Origin: Pseudomonas alkylphenolica
Lineage (GTDB): Bacteria; Pseudomonadota; Gammaproteobacteria; Pseudomonadales; Pseudomonadaceae
Reading direction: 5' to 3'
Assembly: GCF_004025535.1 (NCBI RefSeq)
Contig: NZ_QJRG01000034.1
Coordinates: 682,001 to 746,000, forward strand
DNA length: 64,000 bases
Part shown: in pieces, positions 1 to 8,717 of the stretch
Layout of the letters: each line of letters begins with the position of its first letter
Numbering within the stretch: the stretch's first letter is position 1
Translations under genes and position numbers: made by a program
The notes under the pieces: model-generated
Seen by the model: the letters and a program-made list of their open reading frames with translations, nothing else
What the model was told of the DNA's origin: nothing
The model's database searches: none

Positions 1-10
1 GTGCTACAGG

Positions 11-34
11 AAAAAAGCGGCCTGACGGCCACCG
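11..34 (-). terminator. candidate terminator of the phn operon
   Basis: On the minus strand a GGCC-GTCA-GGCC stem-loop, with flanking pairs, is followed directly by six T residues. It lies about 20 nt past the stop codon of the alcohol dehydrogenase gene. This is the usual shape of a Rho-independent terminator and suggests that the operon ends here. The stem is short, about 6 bp. Confidence 0.5.
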
Positions 35-52
35 CGCGTGACGGGCGCCAGG

Positions 53-1144
53 TCAGGCGGCTTGCGAACCGATGAAGTTCTTGCCGCGTGCGCCCTGCAT
101 GGCATAGAGCACCATCGCTTGCGCCTCGCTGTCGGTCACGCCGTAGTCACTGAACTCGGTCTTCACATCGAGGCTGTGAAGAAAGCTGCGCAAACGTTCC
201 TGAGCCCGGCTCAAATCGGCGCCGAAGGCGCGTTGCAGCGTCTGGTCCCGCGCCGCGTCACGGCCCCAGGCCAGGCCCAGCACATAGGGCAAGGTGAAGG
301 AGCAGGCGATGCCATGTGCCAGCCCGTGGCGCAGGGTCATCTCGTAGGAAATGGAGTGGGCCAGTGCGGTTTTGGTGTTGGAAAAGGCCATGCCTGCCTT
401 CAAGGCCGCCAGCGCCATCCGCGAGCGCAGTTCAAGGTTGGACAGGTCGTGGTGCAATCTTGGCAGGCACTCGAAAATGTCCTCGATGGCAGAGATGGCA
501 AACAGGTCGGAGATCGGGTTGGCGTTGACGTTCCAGATCGCCTCCAGTGCATGCGACAGCGCATCCAGGCCGGTGGAGACGGTAACGCCTGCCGGTACGG
601 TCAGCATCAATTGCGGATCGATGATGGCCGCCTTTGGCCAGGTACAGGCCAGGTGCAACGAGTACTTTTTCTGTTGCGCGGCGTCCCAGATGGTTGCCCA
701 GGGCGTCACCTCACTGCCAGTGCCGGCTGTGGTCGGCGCAGCGATCAGCGCCTTGCAACGCGACGGGGTAAACGGCTTGCCAGCCGCCAGCAGGGTGAGC
801 AGCTCGTCAAAACGACCGGACTCCGTGCCAACGATCAACGCCTTGGCCGTATCGATGGCGCTGCCACCCCCGACCGCCAGCACGGTTTCGCAGCTGCCTG
901 CCTCGCGCCAGAAGCGCTCGTAGACATCACGCAAGTGCGCAACATCCGGGTTGGGCTGGACATCCTCGATGACATGGACCAGACGTTCGCCCAGCAGCGC
1001 CTGGATCTTGTCGACGAGGCCCAGGCTGCGCGCTTCGGGAAACGTCACCAGGGTGACGGTCTCGCCTTGCGTGAGGCCGACAATGTGGTTCAGGCTGCCA
1101 GCGCCGAAATGGGTGGCCACGGGGTTGTGATACAGGGCAGACAT
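53..1144 (-). CDS. phosphonate-associated iron-containing alcohol dehydrogenase
   Basis: Predicted 363-residue cytosolic NAD(P)-linked dehydrogenase of the iron-dependent (group III) alcohol dehydrogenase family. The nucleotide-binding VGGGS lies at residues 91-95. The metal ligands expected of the family are visible as D194, H198, H263 and H277. The start at 1144 is chosen because AAAGG precedes it at good spacing and the conserved N-terminus begins there; the frame is open for another 43 codons upstream. It is the last gene of the phnD-phnC-phnE unit, which matches the known 'phosphonate metabolism-associated iron-ADH' subfamily. Inferred role: reduction or oxidation of an aldehyde or alcohol derived from a phosphonate such as phosphonoacetaldehyde. 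No C-P bond-cleaving enzyme is seen beside it, so the substrate is uncertain. Confidence 0.8.
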   Translation of the reverse strand: MSALYHNPVATHFGAGSLNHIVGLTQGETVTLVTFPEARSLGLVDKIQALLGERLVHVIEDVQPNPDVAHLRDVYERFWREAGSCETVLAVGGGSAIDTAKALIVGTESGRFDELLTLLAAGKPFTPSRCKALIAAPTTAGTGSEVTPWATIWDAAQQKKYSLHLACTWPKAAIIDPQLMLTVPAGVTVSTGLDALSHALEAIWNVNANPISDLFAISAIEDIFECLPRLHHDLSNLELRSRMALAALKAGMAFSNTKTALAHSISYEMTLRHGLAHGIACSFTLPYVLGLAWGRDAARDQTLQRAFGADLSRAQERLRSFLHSLDVKTEFSDYGVTDSEAQAMVLYAMQGARGKNFIGSQAA

Positions 1145-1307
1145 GGCGTTACCTTTATTGTTGTTGGAATGTGCGGCCATAGTCCCTGCGTGCCTGCTCC
1201 TGCTCAAATCGATTGATTCAAGGCCAGCATCGGCCAGACCGATAGTTACAGACACAGCACGGTCTTTGAACATGGGTTCAACTCCACTCGATCAAGGGTT
1301 CAGAAGG

Positions 1308-1329
1308 CGCCGTGCCGGGCGGCACGGCG
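1308..1329 (-). other. intercistronic hairpin between phnE and the dehydrogenase
   Basis: A perfect 9-bp stem (CGCCGTGCC pairing with GGCACGGCG) with a GGGC loop sits just past the phnE stop codon, in the 192-nt gap before the dehydrogenase gene. It has no T-run on the minus strand, so it is more likely an mRNA-stability or partial-attenuation element than a full terminator. Confidence 0.45.
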
Positions 1330-1336
1330 GGGTGAA

Positions 1337-2155
1337 TCAGTGCCGGCCACCCTGCTGGATGGCATTGCGCAGGCGACTGGAAAGCAGGTCGGCGGCGATC
1401 ACCATCAAGGTGATGACGACGATGCAGGTTGCGGTTTCCTGATACTTGAACAGCTTGAGGCTGCTCACCAGCTCGAACCCCAGCCCGCCAGCACCGACCA
1501 TGCCCAGCACCGTGGCCGAACGCAGGTTGACTTCGAAGCGGTAGAGCATCACCGCAATCCACGCCGTGATGACCTGCGGCACTACACCGAAGACGATGAC
1601 CTGAAGCGGCCTGGCGCCGGTGGCGCGTAGCGCTTCGATGGGCCCCTGGTCGATTTCCTCGATGCTCTCGGCGAAGAACTTGCCCAGCATGCCGATGCCG
1701 TGCACCGCCAGTGCCAGCACTCCGGGAAACGGTCCCAGGCCAACGGCGGACACGAAGATCAAGGCCAGGATCAGCTCGTTGATGCTGCGAATCACGTTAA
1801 GCGCCTGGCGGGTGCCCTGGTAGAGCCAGCGGTTACTGTTCAGGTTGCGCGCGGCAAGGAACGCCAGCGGCACGGCGAATACAATCCCAAGCAGCGTGCC
1901 CCAGATCGCGATCTGCACAGTCTCCAGTGCTGGCGCCAGCAGCTTGGGCAGAATGTCCAGATCAGGCGGCATTGAGCGGCTGAGAAAGTCGCCGATTTGC
2001 GGCAGCCCCGCAGCCAGTTCGGTCCAGCTCAGTTGCGCACCGCCGGCACTCCAGTGCAACAGCACAACCAACGCCAACAGCAGCGCGGCAGTGCTTGCCC
2101 AGCCGCCCAGGCTTTGCGGGGTGCTCACCATCCAGCGAAAATCATCCGTGCGCAT
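1337..2155 (-). CDS. phnE: phosphonate ABC transporter permease PhnE
   Basis: Inner-membrane permease of 272 residues with about six hydrophobic segments. The EAL-type cytoplasmic loop that contacts the ATPase shows as EALRATGA, with the P-x-x-x-x-x-W block following. It begins at 2155, preceded by GGGAGG, one nucleotide after the phnC stop codon, so the two are translated together. The frame stays open far upstream inside phnC, but that part reads as an out-of-frame shadow. With PhnD and PhnC it forms a phosphonate or phosphite importer; the exact substrate cannot be read from sequence. Confidence 0.88.
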   Translation of the reverse strand: MRTDDFRWMVSTPQSLGGWASTAALLLALVVLLHWSAGGAQLSWTELAAGLPQIGDFLSRSMPPDLDILPKLLAPALETVQIAIWGTLLGIVFAVPLAFLAARNLNSNRWLYQGTRQALNVIRSINELILALIFVSAVGLGPFPGVLALAVHGIGMLGKFFAESIEEIDQGPIEALRATGARPLQVIVFGVVPQVITAWIAVMLYRFEVNLRSATVLGMVGAGGLGFELVSSLKLFKYQETATCIVVITLMVIAADLLSSRLRNAIQQGGRH

Positions 2156-2156
2156 A

Positions 2157-2954
2157 TCAACCTCCCAGACCGTTGGCGTAATGAAGCGATGCCTGGCCGG
2201 CACCGTGAAAGGCCTCGGCGCCGTACTGCGCATTCGGGTAGATGCTCTGCAGCGTGGTTTCGTCCAGACCTTCGGCGTTGCCGTCATAGACCAACTGGCC
2301 GTGCGCAAGGCCAACAATGCGATCGCCGAACTCACGGGCGAAGTCCACCTGGTGCAGGTTGCACACCACGGTAATACCCAGTTCGCGGCTGGCATCGCGC
2401 AGGTACTGCATGACCAGGCGCGCGGTCTTCGGGTCGAGGCTGGCTACCGGCTCGTCGGCCAGAATCACTTTCGGTTGCTGGGCCAGCGCCCGGGCAATAC
2501 CCACCCGTTGCATCTGCCCGCCGGACAGTGAGTCGGTGCGTGCCTCGGCCTTGTGCGCCAACTCGACCCGCTGCAGGCACTGGCGCGCAAGCTCGACATC
2601 GTTGCGGCTGAACAGCTGCAGCACCGAGGCCAGGGTCGATACCGAGCCCAGGCGCCCGGTCAGCACATTCTTCAGCACCGACAGGCGCGGCACGACGTTG
2701 TGGTGCTGGAAGATCATCGCCACCTGACGGCGCAATGCGCGCTCGTCCCGTGCCTGCATGGCATCGATCCCGGCCACTTCAAGCACGCCGCCGTCGGCCT
2801 GCGCCAGACGATTCATGCAGCGCAACAGTGTTGACTTGCCGGCACCGGACTGGCCAAGCACCACGACGAACTCGCCCGCGCCGATCTGCAGGTCTATGCC
2901 TCGCAATACCGGGTTGTCGCCGTAGTGTTTGGTGAGCTGACGAACCGTGATCAT
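2157..2954 (-). CDS. phnC: phosphonate ABC transporter ATP-binding protein PhnC
   Basis: Cytoplasmic ATPase subunit, 265 residues. Walker A GQSGAGKS is at 34-41, the ABC signature LSGGQ at 143-147 and Walker B VILADEP at 163-169, all intact. The start at 2954 overlaps the phnD stop codon (ATGA), which points to translational coupling. Length and motif spacing are normal for PhnC. It energises the import of the ligand delivered by PhnD through PhnE. Confidence 0.92.
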   Translation of the reverse strand: MITVRQLTKHYGDNPVLRGIDLQIGAGEFVVVLGQSGAGKSTLLRCMNRLAQADGGVLEVAGIDAMQARDERALRRQVAMIFQHHNVVPRLSVLKNVLTGRLGSVSTLASVLQLFSRNDVELARQCLQRVELAHKAEARTDSLSGGQMQRVGIARALAQQPKVILADEPVASLDPKTARLVMQYLRDASRELGITVVCNLHQVDFAREFGDRIVGLAHGQLVYDGNAEGLDETTLQSIYPNAQYGAEAFHGAGQASLHYANGLGG

Positions 2955-3817
2955 TTCATTTTGCTCAGGTCGAGATCGAGCACCTTGGCGGTGTCGCGTA
3001 CCACGTTGTAGGCAGTGTCGGCGGTTGGCTGGAAGCCATTGAGCATGCCCTGATCTCCCCACGGCACGTTCTTGACGTTGGCCAGGGCCGCCGTCAGTTT
3101 CTGCTTGAGCGCCGGGTCCAGGTCTTTGCGCCAGACCATGGGCGACTCGGGAATGTCGGGCGAACTCCAGACAATCTTCAAGTCCTCTTGCTTGACCTGC
3201 CCGCTGTTGATGGCAGAAGCCAGAATGCGATCGGCCACGGCGGCGGCATCGACTTTGCCGTTGGCTACGGCGAGGATGCTGGCGTCGTGCGAGCCGGAGA
3301 AGATTACCCGGGAGAACAAGGCGTCCGGCTGATAGCCGGCCTGCTCGATACCCGCCTTGGGAAACAGGTGACCGGAAGCGGAGCTGGGGTCGACAAAGGC
3401 GAACGTGTGCCCTTTCAGATCGGCCATCGAATTGATGCCGCTGTCAGCGCGGGTGACGATAAGACTGCGGTAAGCGCTCTTGCCGGTTTTCTTGGTTTCA
3501 GCCACGGCGAACGCCTCGACGCCCGCCACCTTATTGGCCAGCACATACGAGAACGGGCCAAGATAAGCCACATCCAGCTTCTTCGAGCGCAGCGCCTCGA
3601 TCACCCCGTTGTAGTCGGTGGCGACGTAGGGTTTGACCGGCATGCCAAGCTGCGTCTGCAACTGATCGAGCACTTGCTGGCTGCTTTCGATCATCGACTG
3701 CGAGTCTTCGGACGGAATCAGGCCGATGCTCAGCGCCGTCTCGGCCTGCACGCAGGTGCTGGCGAACAACGGCAGTGAAACACTGACAACACAAAACAGT
3801 TTGCGGAGCGTATTCAT
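2951..3817 (-). CDS. phnD: phosphonate ABC transporter substrate-binding protein PhnD
   Basis: Periplasmic binding protein, 288 residues, with a Sec signal peptide (cleavage likely after the VQA near residue 25). The family features GLIPSEDS and the DVAYLGPFSY block that lines the phosphonate pocket are present. It is the first gene of the operon, transcribed away from the LysR gene. Regulation is probably from the 112-nt divergent intergenic region. PhnD-type proteins bind 2-aminoethylphosphonate, other phosphonates or phosphite; the ligand here is not determined. Confidence 0.88.
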   Translation of the reverse strand: MNTLRKLFCVVSVSLPLFASTCVQAETALSIGLIPSEDSQSMIESSQQVLDQLQTQLGMPVKPYVATDYNGVIEALRSKKLDVAYLGPFSYVLANKVAGVEAFAVAETKKTGKSAYRSLIVTRADSGINSMADLKGHTFAFVDPSSASGHLFPKAGIEQAGYQPDALFSRVIFSGSHDASILAVANGKVDAAAVADRILASAINSGQVKQEDLKIVWSSPDIPESPMVWRKDLDPALKQKLTAALANVKNVPWGDQGMLNGFQPTADTAYNVVRDTAKVLDLDLSKMK

Positions 3818-3929
3818 GGCATTCCCGGCGGTGTGGGTTGGAATGCCACTTAAGCTAGGCCTGTAATGTGACGGTCATGCCATCGATTCAATATGCGTTT
3901 ACTCGCAAAACTATTGAAGGAAGCTATGG

Positions 3930-4802
3930 ATGTCGAACAGCAAGCTGCGGGCCTTTCTCACCGTCGCCCGCCACGGCAGCTTCAGCGCGGGGGCCCGCGC
4001 ACTCGGCCTGAGCCAGCCAACCATCACCACCCAGGTGCAGGCGCTGGAGCGCCAACACAACCTCGAACTGTTCCACCGTCGCGGACGCCGCGCAGAGCTG
4101 TCGGCGGTCGGCCGTCAACTGCTGCCCATTGCCCAACAACTGGTCGCACTGGAAACCGAAGCCGAGGGATTGTTGCGTGATTCCGGCACGCTCATGCGCG
4201 GCCAGTTGCGCCTGGGCGCGGTCGGCCCCTTCCACGTCATCGAGATGGTTGATGCCTATGCGCGTGCGTACCCGCAGATCGAGCTGTCGATCCGTGTGGG
4301 TAACTCCGCTTCGGTGCTGGCCGACCTTGAAAATTACGTGACGGATGTCGGTGTACTGGCCGGCTTGCACCACGACCCGGCCTTTCACGCCATCCTCTAC
4401 GCGCGCCATCCGGTCATCGTCTTCGCTCACCGCGATCATCCGCTGGCACGCCGCGACAGCGTGCGCCTCGAAGCGCTGCAGGGCCAGCGCATGTTGCAGC
4501 GCGAGCAAGGCTCGACTACGCGATTGGCTTTCGAAAAGGCGCTGGCCGAACATGAAGTGACGCCGCGCATGCTGATGGAGATCGGTAGCCGCGAGGCATT
4601 ACGCGAGGCCGTGGTACGCGGCATCGGCCTGGGTGTGGTGTCGGAGGCCGAATACGTGCCCGGCGAAGACATCCGGGCGATTCGCATCGAAGGCGATCCC
4701 GTGCACACCGAGACCTACCTGTACTGCCTGAGCGAACGCCGTACCAGCCAGCTGGTCGAGACATTCCTGGCCTGCGCCGATCAGGCCCGGCTGCGCCGCT
4801 GA
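3930..4802 (+). CDS. LysR-type regulator of the phosphonate operon
   Basis: A 290-residue LysR-type regulator with an N-terminal winged helix (FLTVARHGSFSAGARALGLS) and a C-terminal effector-binding domain. AGGAAG is 6 nt before the ATG at 3930; an ATG at 3926 is out of frame. It is divergent from phnD with a 112-nt gap, the usual arrangement for a LysR activator of a catabolic operon. It resembles the aminoethylphosphonate-associated LysR subfamily. Its end is only 5 nt from the convergent galD end, so the phosphonate and gallate blocks abut without a visible terminator. Confidence 0.82.
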   Translation: MSNSKLRAFLTVARHGSFSAGARALGLSQPTITTQVQALERQHNLELFHRRGRRAELSAVGRQLLPIAQQLVALETEAEGLLRDSGTLMRGQLRLGAVGPFHVIEMVDAYARAYPQIELSIRVGNSASVLADLENYVTDVGVLAGLHHDPAFHAILYARHPVIVFAHRDHPLARRDSVRLEALQGQRMLQREQGSTTRLAFEKALAEHEVTPRMLMEIGSREALREAVVRGIGLGVVSEAEYVPGEDIRAIRIEGDPVHTETYLYCLSERRTSQLVETFLACADQARLRR

Positions 4803-4807
4803 GGCGA

Positions 4808-5893
4808 TCAACGCCCTTCGCCGGCCCCTAACGCCTGAGGCACACAAACCTCCCCGGCCATCAGCAAGCGTGCGGTTCTCATCAGCCCGCAGTTGGTCAC
4901 CTGCCCTTGTTGAACACGCAACGCCACGGTGAACTCCCCCGTGGGGTGTTCAACCGCAAGCTGCTTCACTTCGCCCTCTGCAACCTGGGCCAAGCCCGAC
5001 GCGACACTGCCCTCGATCAGGCAGGCCACCGCCACACTGACCGCACCAAACACACCGATGCTGGTGTGGCAGCGATGCGGAATAAAGCTGCGGGTGCTCA
5101 GCGCCCCCCCGGCTTGGGGCGGTGCTATCAGGCACATTTTCGGTACGTTGCGCAGGCGGACGTCGCCCAGGTTCATGCGCGGGCCCGCCTGCAGGCGGAT
5201 CGCTTCCAGCCGGGCTTTCAACGCGCTGTCGGCATCCAGCTGTTCTGGGCATTCATCGCCGCGCACTCCCAGGTCCTGGGCGCGAATCAGCACGACCGGC
5301 ATGCCGTTGTCGACGCACGTCACCTCGACCCCGTCGAACACATCGACCGCATTGCCCGTTGGCAGCAATGCACCGCAGCTGGAACCGGCAACATCCTCGA
5401 ACTCGACGGTCAACGGCGCCCCGGTGCCGGGAACGCCATCAATTCGTGCGTCGCCGGTGTAGCTGACCGCACCGTTCGGTGTAGGCACATGGGCAATCGC
5501 AATCTGCCCGGTGTTCTCCATGAAGATGCGCACCGGGGTGACATCTCCCGTTGGCAAGACTAAGCCACGCTCGATGGCGAACGGCCCGACACCGGCGAGG
5601 ATGTTGCCGCAGTTCTGCCCGTAGTCGACACGCGGCTCATCCACCAGCACCTGGGCGAACAGGTAATCGACATCGGCTTGCGCACGCGTCGACGGCGTGA
5701 TGATCGCCACCTTGCTGGTCAACGAGTCGCCGCCGCCGATGCCATCGATCTGCCGCGCATCCGGCGAGCCCATGACCGCCAGCAGCACGCGGTCGCGAAG
5801 CGCGGGGGTGCTGGGCAGGTCATCGGCCAGGAAATAGGCGCCTTTGGAAGTACCGCCGCGCATCCACAGGCAAGGTAGGCGTGTCTGGCTCAT
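4808..5893 (-). CDS. galD: 4-oxalomesaconate tautomerase
   Basis: PrpF-like isomerase of 361 residues (RGGTSKG near residues 12-18, conserved QIDGIGGGDSLTSK). In gallate catabolism GalD converts the keto to the enol form of 4-oxalomesaconate before hydration by GalB. It is the last gene of galB-galC-galD, with 2 nt between the galC stop and its start. Assignment rests on the surrounding complete gal cluster and the PrpF fold; a bare PrpF-like call would be methylitaconate/aconitate isomerase. Confidence 0.9.
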   Translation of the reverse strand: MSQTRLPCLWMRGGTSKGAYFLADDLPSTPALRDRVLLAVMGSPDARQIDGIGGGDSLTSKVAIITPSTRAQADVDYLFAQVLVDEPRVDYGQNCGNILAGVGPFAIERGLVLPTGDVTPVRIFMENTGQIAIAHVPTPNGAVSYTGDARIDGVPGTGAPLTVEFEDVAGSSCGALLPTGNAVDVFDGVEVTCVDNGMPVVLIRAQDLGVRGDECPEQLDADSALKARLEAIRLQAGPRMNLGDVRLRNVPKMCLIAPPQAGGALSTRSFIPHRCHTSIGVFGAVSVAVACLIEGSVASGLAQVAEGEVKQLAVEHPTGEFTVALRVQQGQVTNCGLMRTARLLMAGEVCVPQALGAGEGR

Positions 5894-5895
5894 GT

Positions 5896-6612
5896 TCAGT
5901 CTCCGAGCGCCTCTAGGCTGTCGACGTAGCGCAAACCCTTTTCCGCAAGCCGTTGGCGCATGTTGTAGATATCCAGGCCCAACTCGCCCTGAGCCAGGCG
6001 CAATGCCTTGTGCACCTCCAGTTCGGCGCGGGCGCGACTGGCCTGGGCAACCTGTGCGGCTTCAGCCCGACGCACGATCACCACGCCATCGTCATCGGCG
6101 ACCACCACATCACCGGGGTTCACCAGTTGCCCGCCGCACACCAGCGGCAGGTTGACCGAACCAAGGGTCTCCTTGATCGTCCCTTGAGCGCAGACGGCCC
6201 GGGACCAGACCGCAAACCCCATCTCTCGCAAGGTGTGGGTATCGCGCACACCCGCATCGATCACCAGGGCGCGCACGCCATGGGCCTTGAGCGAGGTGGC
6301 GAGCAAGTCGCCAAAGTATCCGTCGGTGCACGGCGAACTCGGCGCTACCACAAGGATATCGCCGGGGCGGCACTGCTCGACCGCAACATGGAACATCCAG
6401 TTGTCACCCGGTGCGACCAGTACGGTAACCGCCGAGCCACTGATCGACGTGCCACGTTGAATCGGGGTAATCGTGGAGGCCAGCAGCCCTTTGCGCCCTT
6501 GCGCCTCATGGACCGTCGCCACACCGAAACCACCCAGCTCATCGACCAGACCCTGATCGGCCCGGTCAATGTTGCGCACGACGATGCCGGTTTTACCGAT
6601 CAGCCCGCTCAT
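5896..6612 (-). CDS. galC: 4-carboxy-4-hydroxy-2-oxoadipate aldolase
   Basis: A 238-residue member of the RraA/HMG aldolase family (class II, divalent-metal dependent). The family block around [10 protein letters not shown] and [12 protein letters not shown] carries the conserved Arg-Asp pair. It splits 4-carboxy-4-hydroxy-2-oxoadipate into pyruvate and oxaloacetate, the last step of the gallate route. Start 6612 overlaps the galB stop (ATGA), so galB and galC are coupled; the open frame runs 62 codons further upstream, inside galB. Confidence 0.9.
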   Translation of the reverse strand: MSGLIGKTGIVVRNIDRADQGLVDELGGFGVATVHEAQGRKGLLASTITPIQRGTSISGSAVTVLVAPGDNWMFHVAVEQCRPGDILVVAPSSPCTDGYFGDLLATSLKAHGVRALVIDAGVRDTHTLREMGFAVWSRAVCAQGTIKETLGSVNLPLVCGGQLVNPGDVVVADDDGVVIVRRAEAAQVAQASRARAELEVHKALRLAQGELGLDIYNMRQRLAEKGLRYVDSLEALGD

Positions 6613-7343
6613 GCCAGGTTCTCCGTCACCCGCGGGAAGATGCTCTGGTAGCCCTCGCCATAGATGATGTCGCGGCTGCTGGCGATGCCGACGTTGCGCT
6701 TGGCTTGTACACCGCGTTGCAGGGCGACACGGGTGTAGTACTCCCAGAGGTGTTCCTGACCGGCCATGCACTGGATTGCGGCGTACTTCTTGTCCCACAC
6801 CGAGGTGATGTCGAGCAGCACGTCAGGGCACCACTCGCACTGTTCCGGCTGATGCGGTTCGAAGCTGTACACCGGCGGCGCACCGACGATTTTCTCGCCC
6901 GGCCGGTAGCCTTCGGCCTGGGCAATGATGCGTGCTTCCTGCGTGAGGTGCATGGCCAGCGGGTGATCGTAGTTGTACGGGTCTTTCAACGAGTGGCTGA
7001 GGACAAACTCGGGCTGCACGCGGCGGAACACGTCCGCCAGGCGAAACAGCGTTTCTTTGTCGGCGCGCATCGGGTAGTCGCCGATGTCGAAGAACTCGAC
7101 GCTGGCGCCGAGAATATCGGCCGCCGCCTGGGCTTCCTGACGCCGGGCGGCCTTGACCGTTTCTTCGTTCATCGAGCCTTTGCGCCACAGCTTGGCCGAC
7201 TCGCCGCGCTCACCGAAAGACAGGCAGACGATATGCACGTTGTAGCCCTGTTGCGCATGCAGGGCGATGGCACCGCCGGCGCGCCAGACAAAATCGGCGG
7301 AGTGGGCGCTGACCACCAGCGCTGTTTTCGGTGATTGGTTCAT
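6609..7343 (-). CDS. galB: 4-oxalomesaconate hydratase
   Basis: A 244-residue PIG-L (LmbE-like) zinc protein. The metal site is seen as AHSAD (H14, D17) and the H117-x9-H127 region of the [11 protein letters not shown] block. GalB hydrates 4-oxalomesaconate to 4-carboxy-4-hydroxy-2-oxoadipate, an unusual job for a fold best known for deacetylases. Start 7343 has a strong GGAGGAG about 8 nt upstream. It is the first gene of galBCD, divergent from galR across a 159-nt region that should hold both promoters. Confidence 0.9.
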   Translation of the reverse strand: MNQSPKTALVVSAHSADFVWRAGGAIALHAQQGYNVHIVCLSFGERGESAKLWRKGSMNEETVKAARRQEAQAAADILGASVEFFDIGDYPMRADKETLFRLADVFRRVQPEFVLSHSLKDPYNYDHPLAMHLTQEARIIAQAEGYRPGEKIVGAPPVYSFEPHQPEQCEWCPDVLLDITSVWDKKYAAIQCMAGQEHLWEYYTRVALQRGVQAKRNVGIASSRDIIYGEGYQSIFPRVTENLA

Positions 7344-7502
7344 TGCGGATTCTCCTCCTGCGTTTCGAAACAGCATCGCATCGCAGCAGGGCCCCGGAGT
7401 AATGCGTTGGAGTGTTGGAGGTATGCGTTTTTTTTATTGCCACTCGCAAACCGCAGCGGCATAGTCCAGCGTACCTCCTCCTCTGCAACGCACGAGTGCG
7501 CC

Positions 7503-8711
7503 ATGGACACGACTGAACTACCCAGCCTGATGCACGTGCGCGCCTTTGTCCGGGTAGCCGACCACGGCAGTGTTTCCAAGGCGTCTGTGGCCCTCTATCG
7601 CGCGCAATCGGTGGTCACCCGTGCGATCAGCGAGCTGGAGGCGCGGCTGGATGTGCCGTTGTTCGAGCGCCACGCCAACGGCATGCGCCTGACCGATTTC
7701 GGCGAGCGCTTACTGCCCCGCGCGCGCCGTGTACTGGCTGAGCTTGAAAGCGTTCCGCGGCTACTGGGTGGCGCCGAAAAGCGTGCAGTCGAGCCGCTTT
7801 ACCTGTTCCAGGCGCGACGCCTGCAAGTGTTCGTCAAACTCTGCGAAACCCACCATATGCAGACCGTGGCCAACCAGCTCGGCCTGAGCCAGCCTGCGAT
7901 CAGCTCGACCATCAAGGTGATGGAAAGCGGTTGCGGCCATTCACTGTTCGAGCGCACGCCGCGCGGCCTGCAACCCACCCGTGCCAGCCAGGAAATCCTC
8001 TTTGCGGTTCGCCGGGCATTGAACGAATTGCGTCACATCGATACCGATATCACGGCCCTGCGCGGTGCGTTGCAAGGTGTCGTGCATGTCGGTGCCCTGC
8101 CCTTGGGACGTACCCGGGTGCTGCCTGAGGCCATTGTGCGGATGATGGCCGAACACCCGGCGATTCAGGTGATCACCAACGAAAGCCCGTTTGATTTGCT
8201 CGCCACCGACCTTCGCGCTGGCGATGTCGATTTCATCTTCGGTGCGTTGCGCTCCGAAGCCTATGCCAGCGACCTGGCCGGCGAAGCGCTGCTTACCGAA
8301 GACATGGTGGTGCTGGCCCGCCGGGAACATCCGCTGCAGGCGAAAGCTGCGCGCCTCGATGAGCTCAGCAGCGCCCGCTGGGTGCTGCCGCGTGCCGGCT
8401 CGCCCGCGCGGCAGATGCTTGATGCGTGCTTCTCCCGCTTCGGCATCGCACCGCCCCGGCCGGTGGTGGAGAGCGGCGACATGGCGATCATTCGGGGCCT
8501 GTTGTTGCGCTCGGACATGCTCGCGGCCGTGTCGGCCCGGCAGCTGGAGCAGGAAATTGCCTCCGGCGAACTGTGCATCCTGCCGCTGGAGCTGAAACAG
8601 ACCACCCGAGCTATCGGTCTGACTTATCGCAACGGCTGCCTGCACTCACCGGTGGCCCAGGCCCTGATGGACATGATCCGCCGGGTAATCCGCGAGCAGG
8701 CAGCCGTCTGA
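7503..8711 (+). CDS. galR: GalR, LysR-type regulator with two winged-helix domains
   Basis: LysR-family regulator of 402 residues, about 100 longer than usual. The extra length is a second DNA-binding domain. The first winged helix is at residues 8-67 (FVRVADHGSVSKASVALYRA, then LFERHANGMRLTDFG). The second is at 104-162 (FVKLCETHHMQTVANQLGLS, then LFERTPRGLQPT). A normal effector-binding domain follows from about 190. It is divergent from galB and presumably activates galBCD and galTAP in response to gallate. An upstream extension of the frame has no ribosome-binding site; ATG at 7503 fits the family N-terminus. Confidence 0.88.
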   Translation: MDTTELPSLMHVRAFVRVADHGSVSKASVALYRAQSVVTRAISELEARLDVPLFERHANGMRLTDFGERLLPRARRVLAELESVPRLLGGAEKRAVEPLYLFQARRLQVFVKLCETHHMQTVANQLGLSQPAISSTIKVMESGCGHSLFERTPRGLQPTRASQEILFAVRRALNELRHIDTDITALRGALQGVVHVGALPLGRTRVLPEAIVRMMAEHPAIQVITNESPFDLLATDLRAGDVDFIFGALRSEAYASDLAGEALLTEDMVVLARREHPLQAKAARLDELSSARWVLPRAGSPARQMLDACFSRFGIAPPRPVVESGDMAIIRGLLLRSDMLAAVSARQLEQEIASGELCILPLELKQTTRAIGLTYRNGCLHSPVAQALMDMIRRVIREQAAV

Positions 8712-8717
8712 CGGCGA

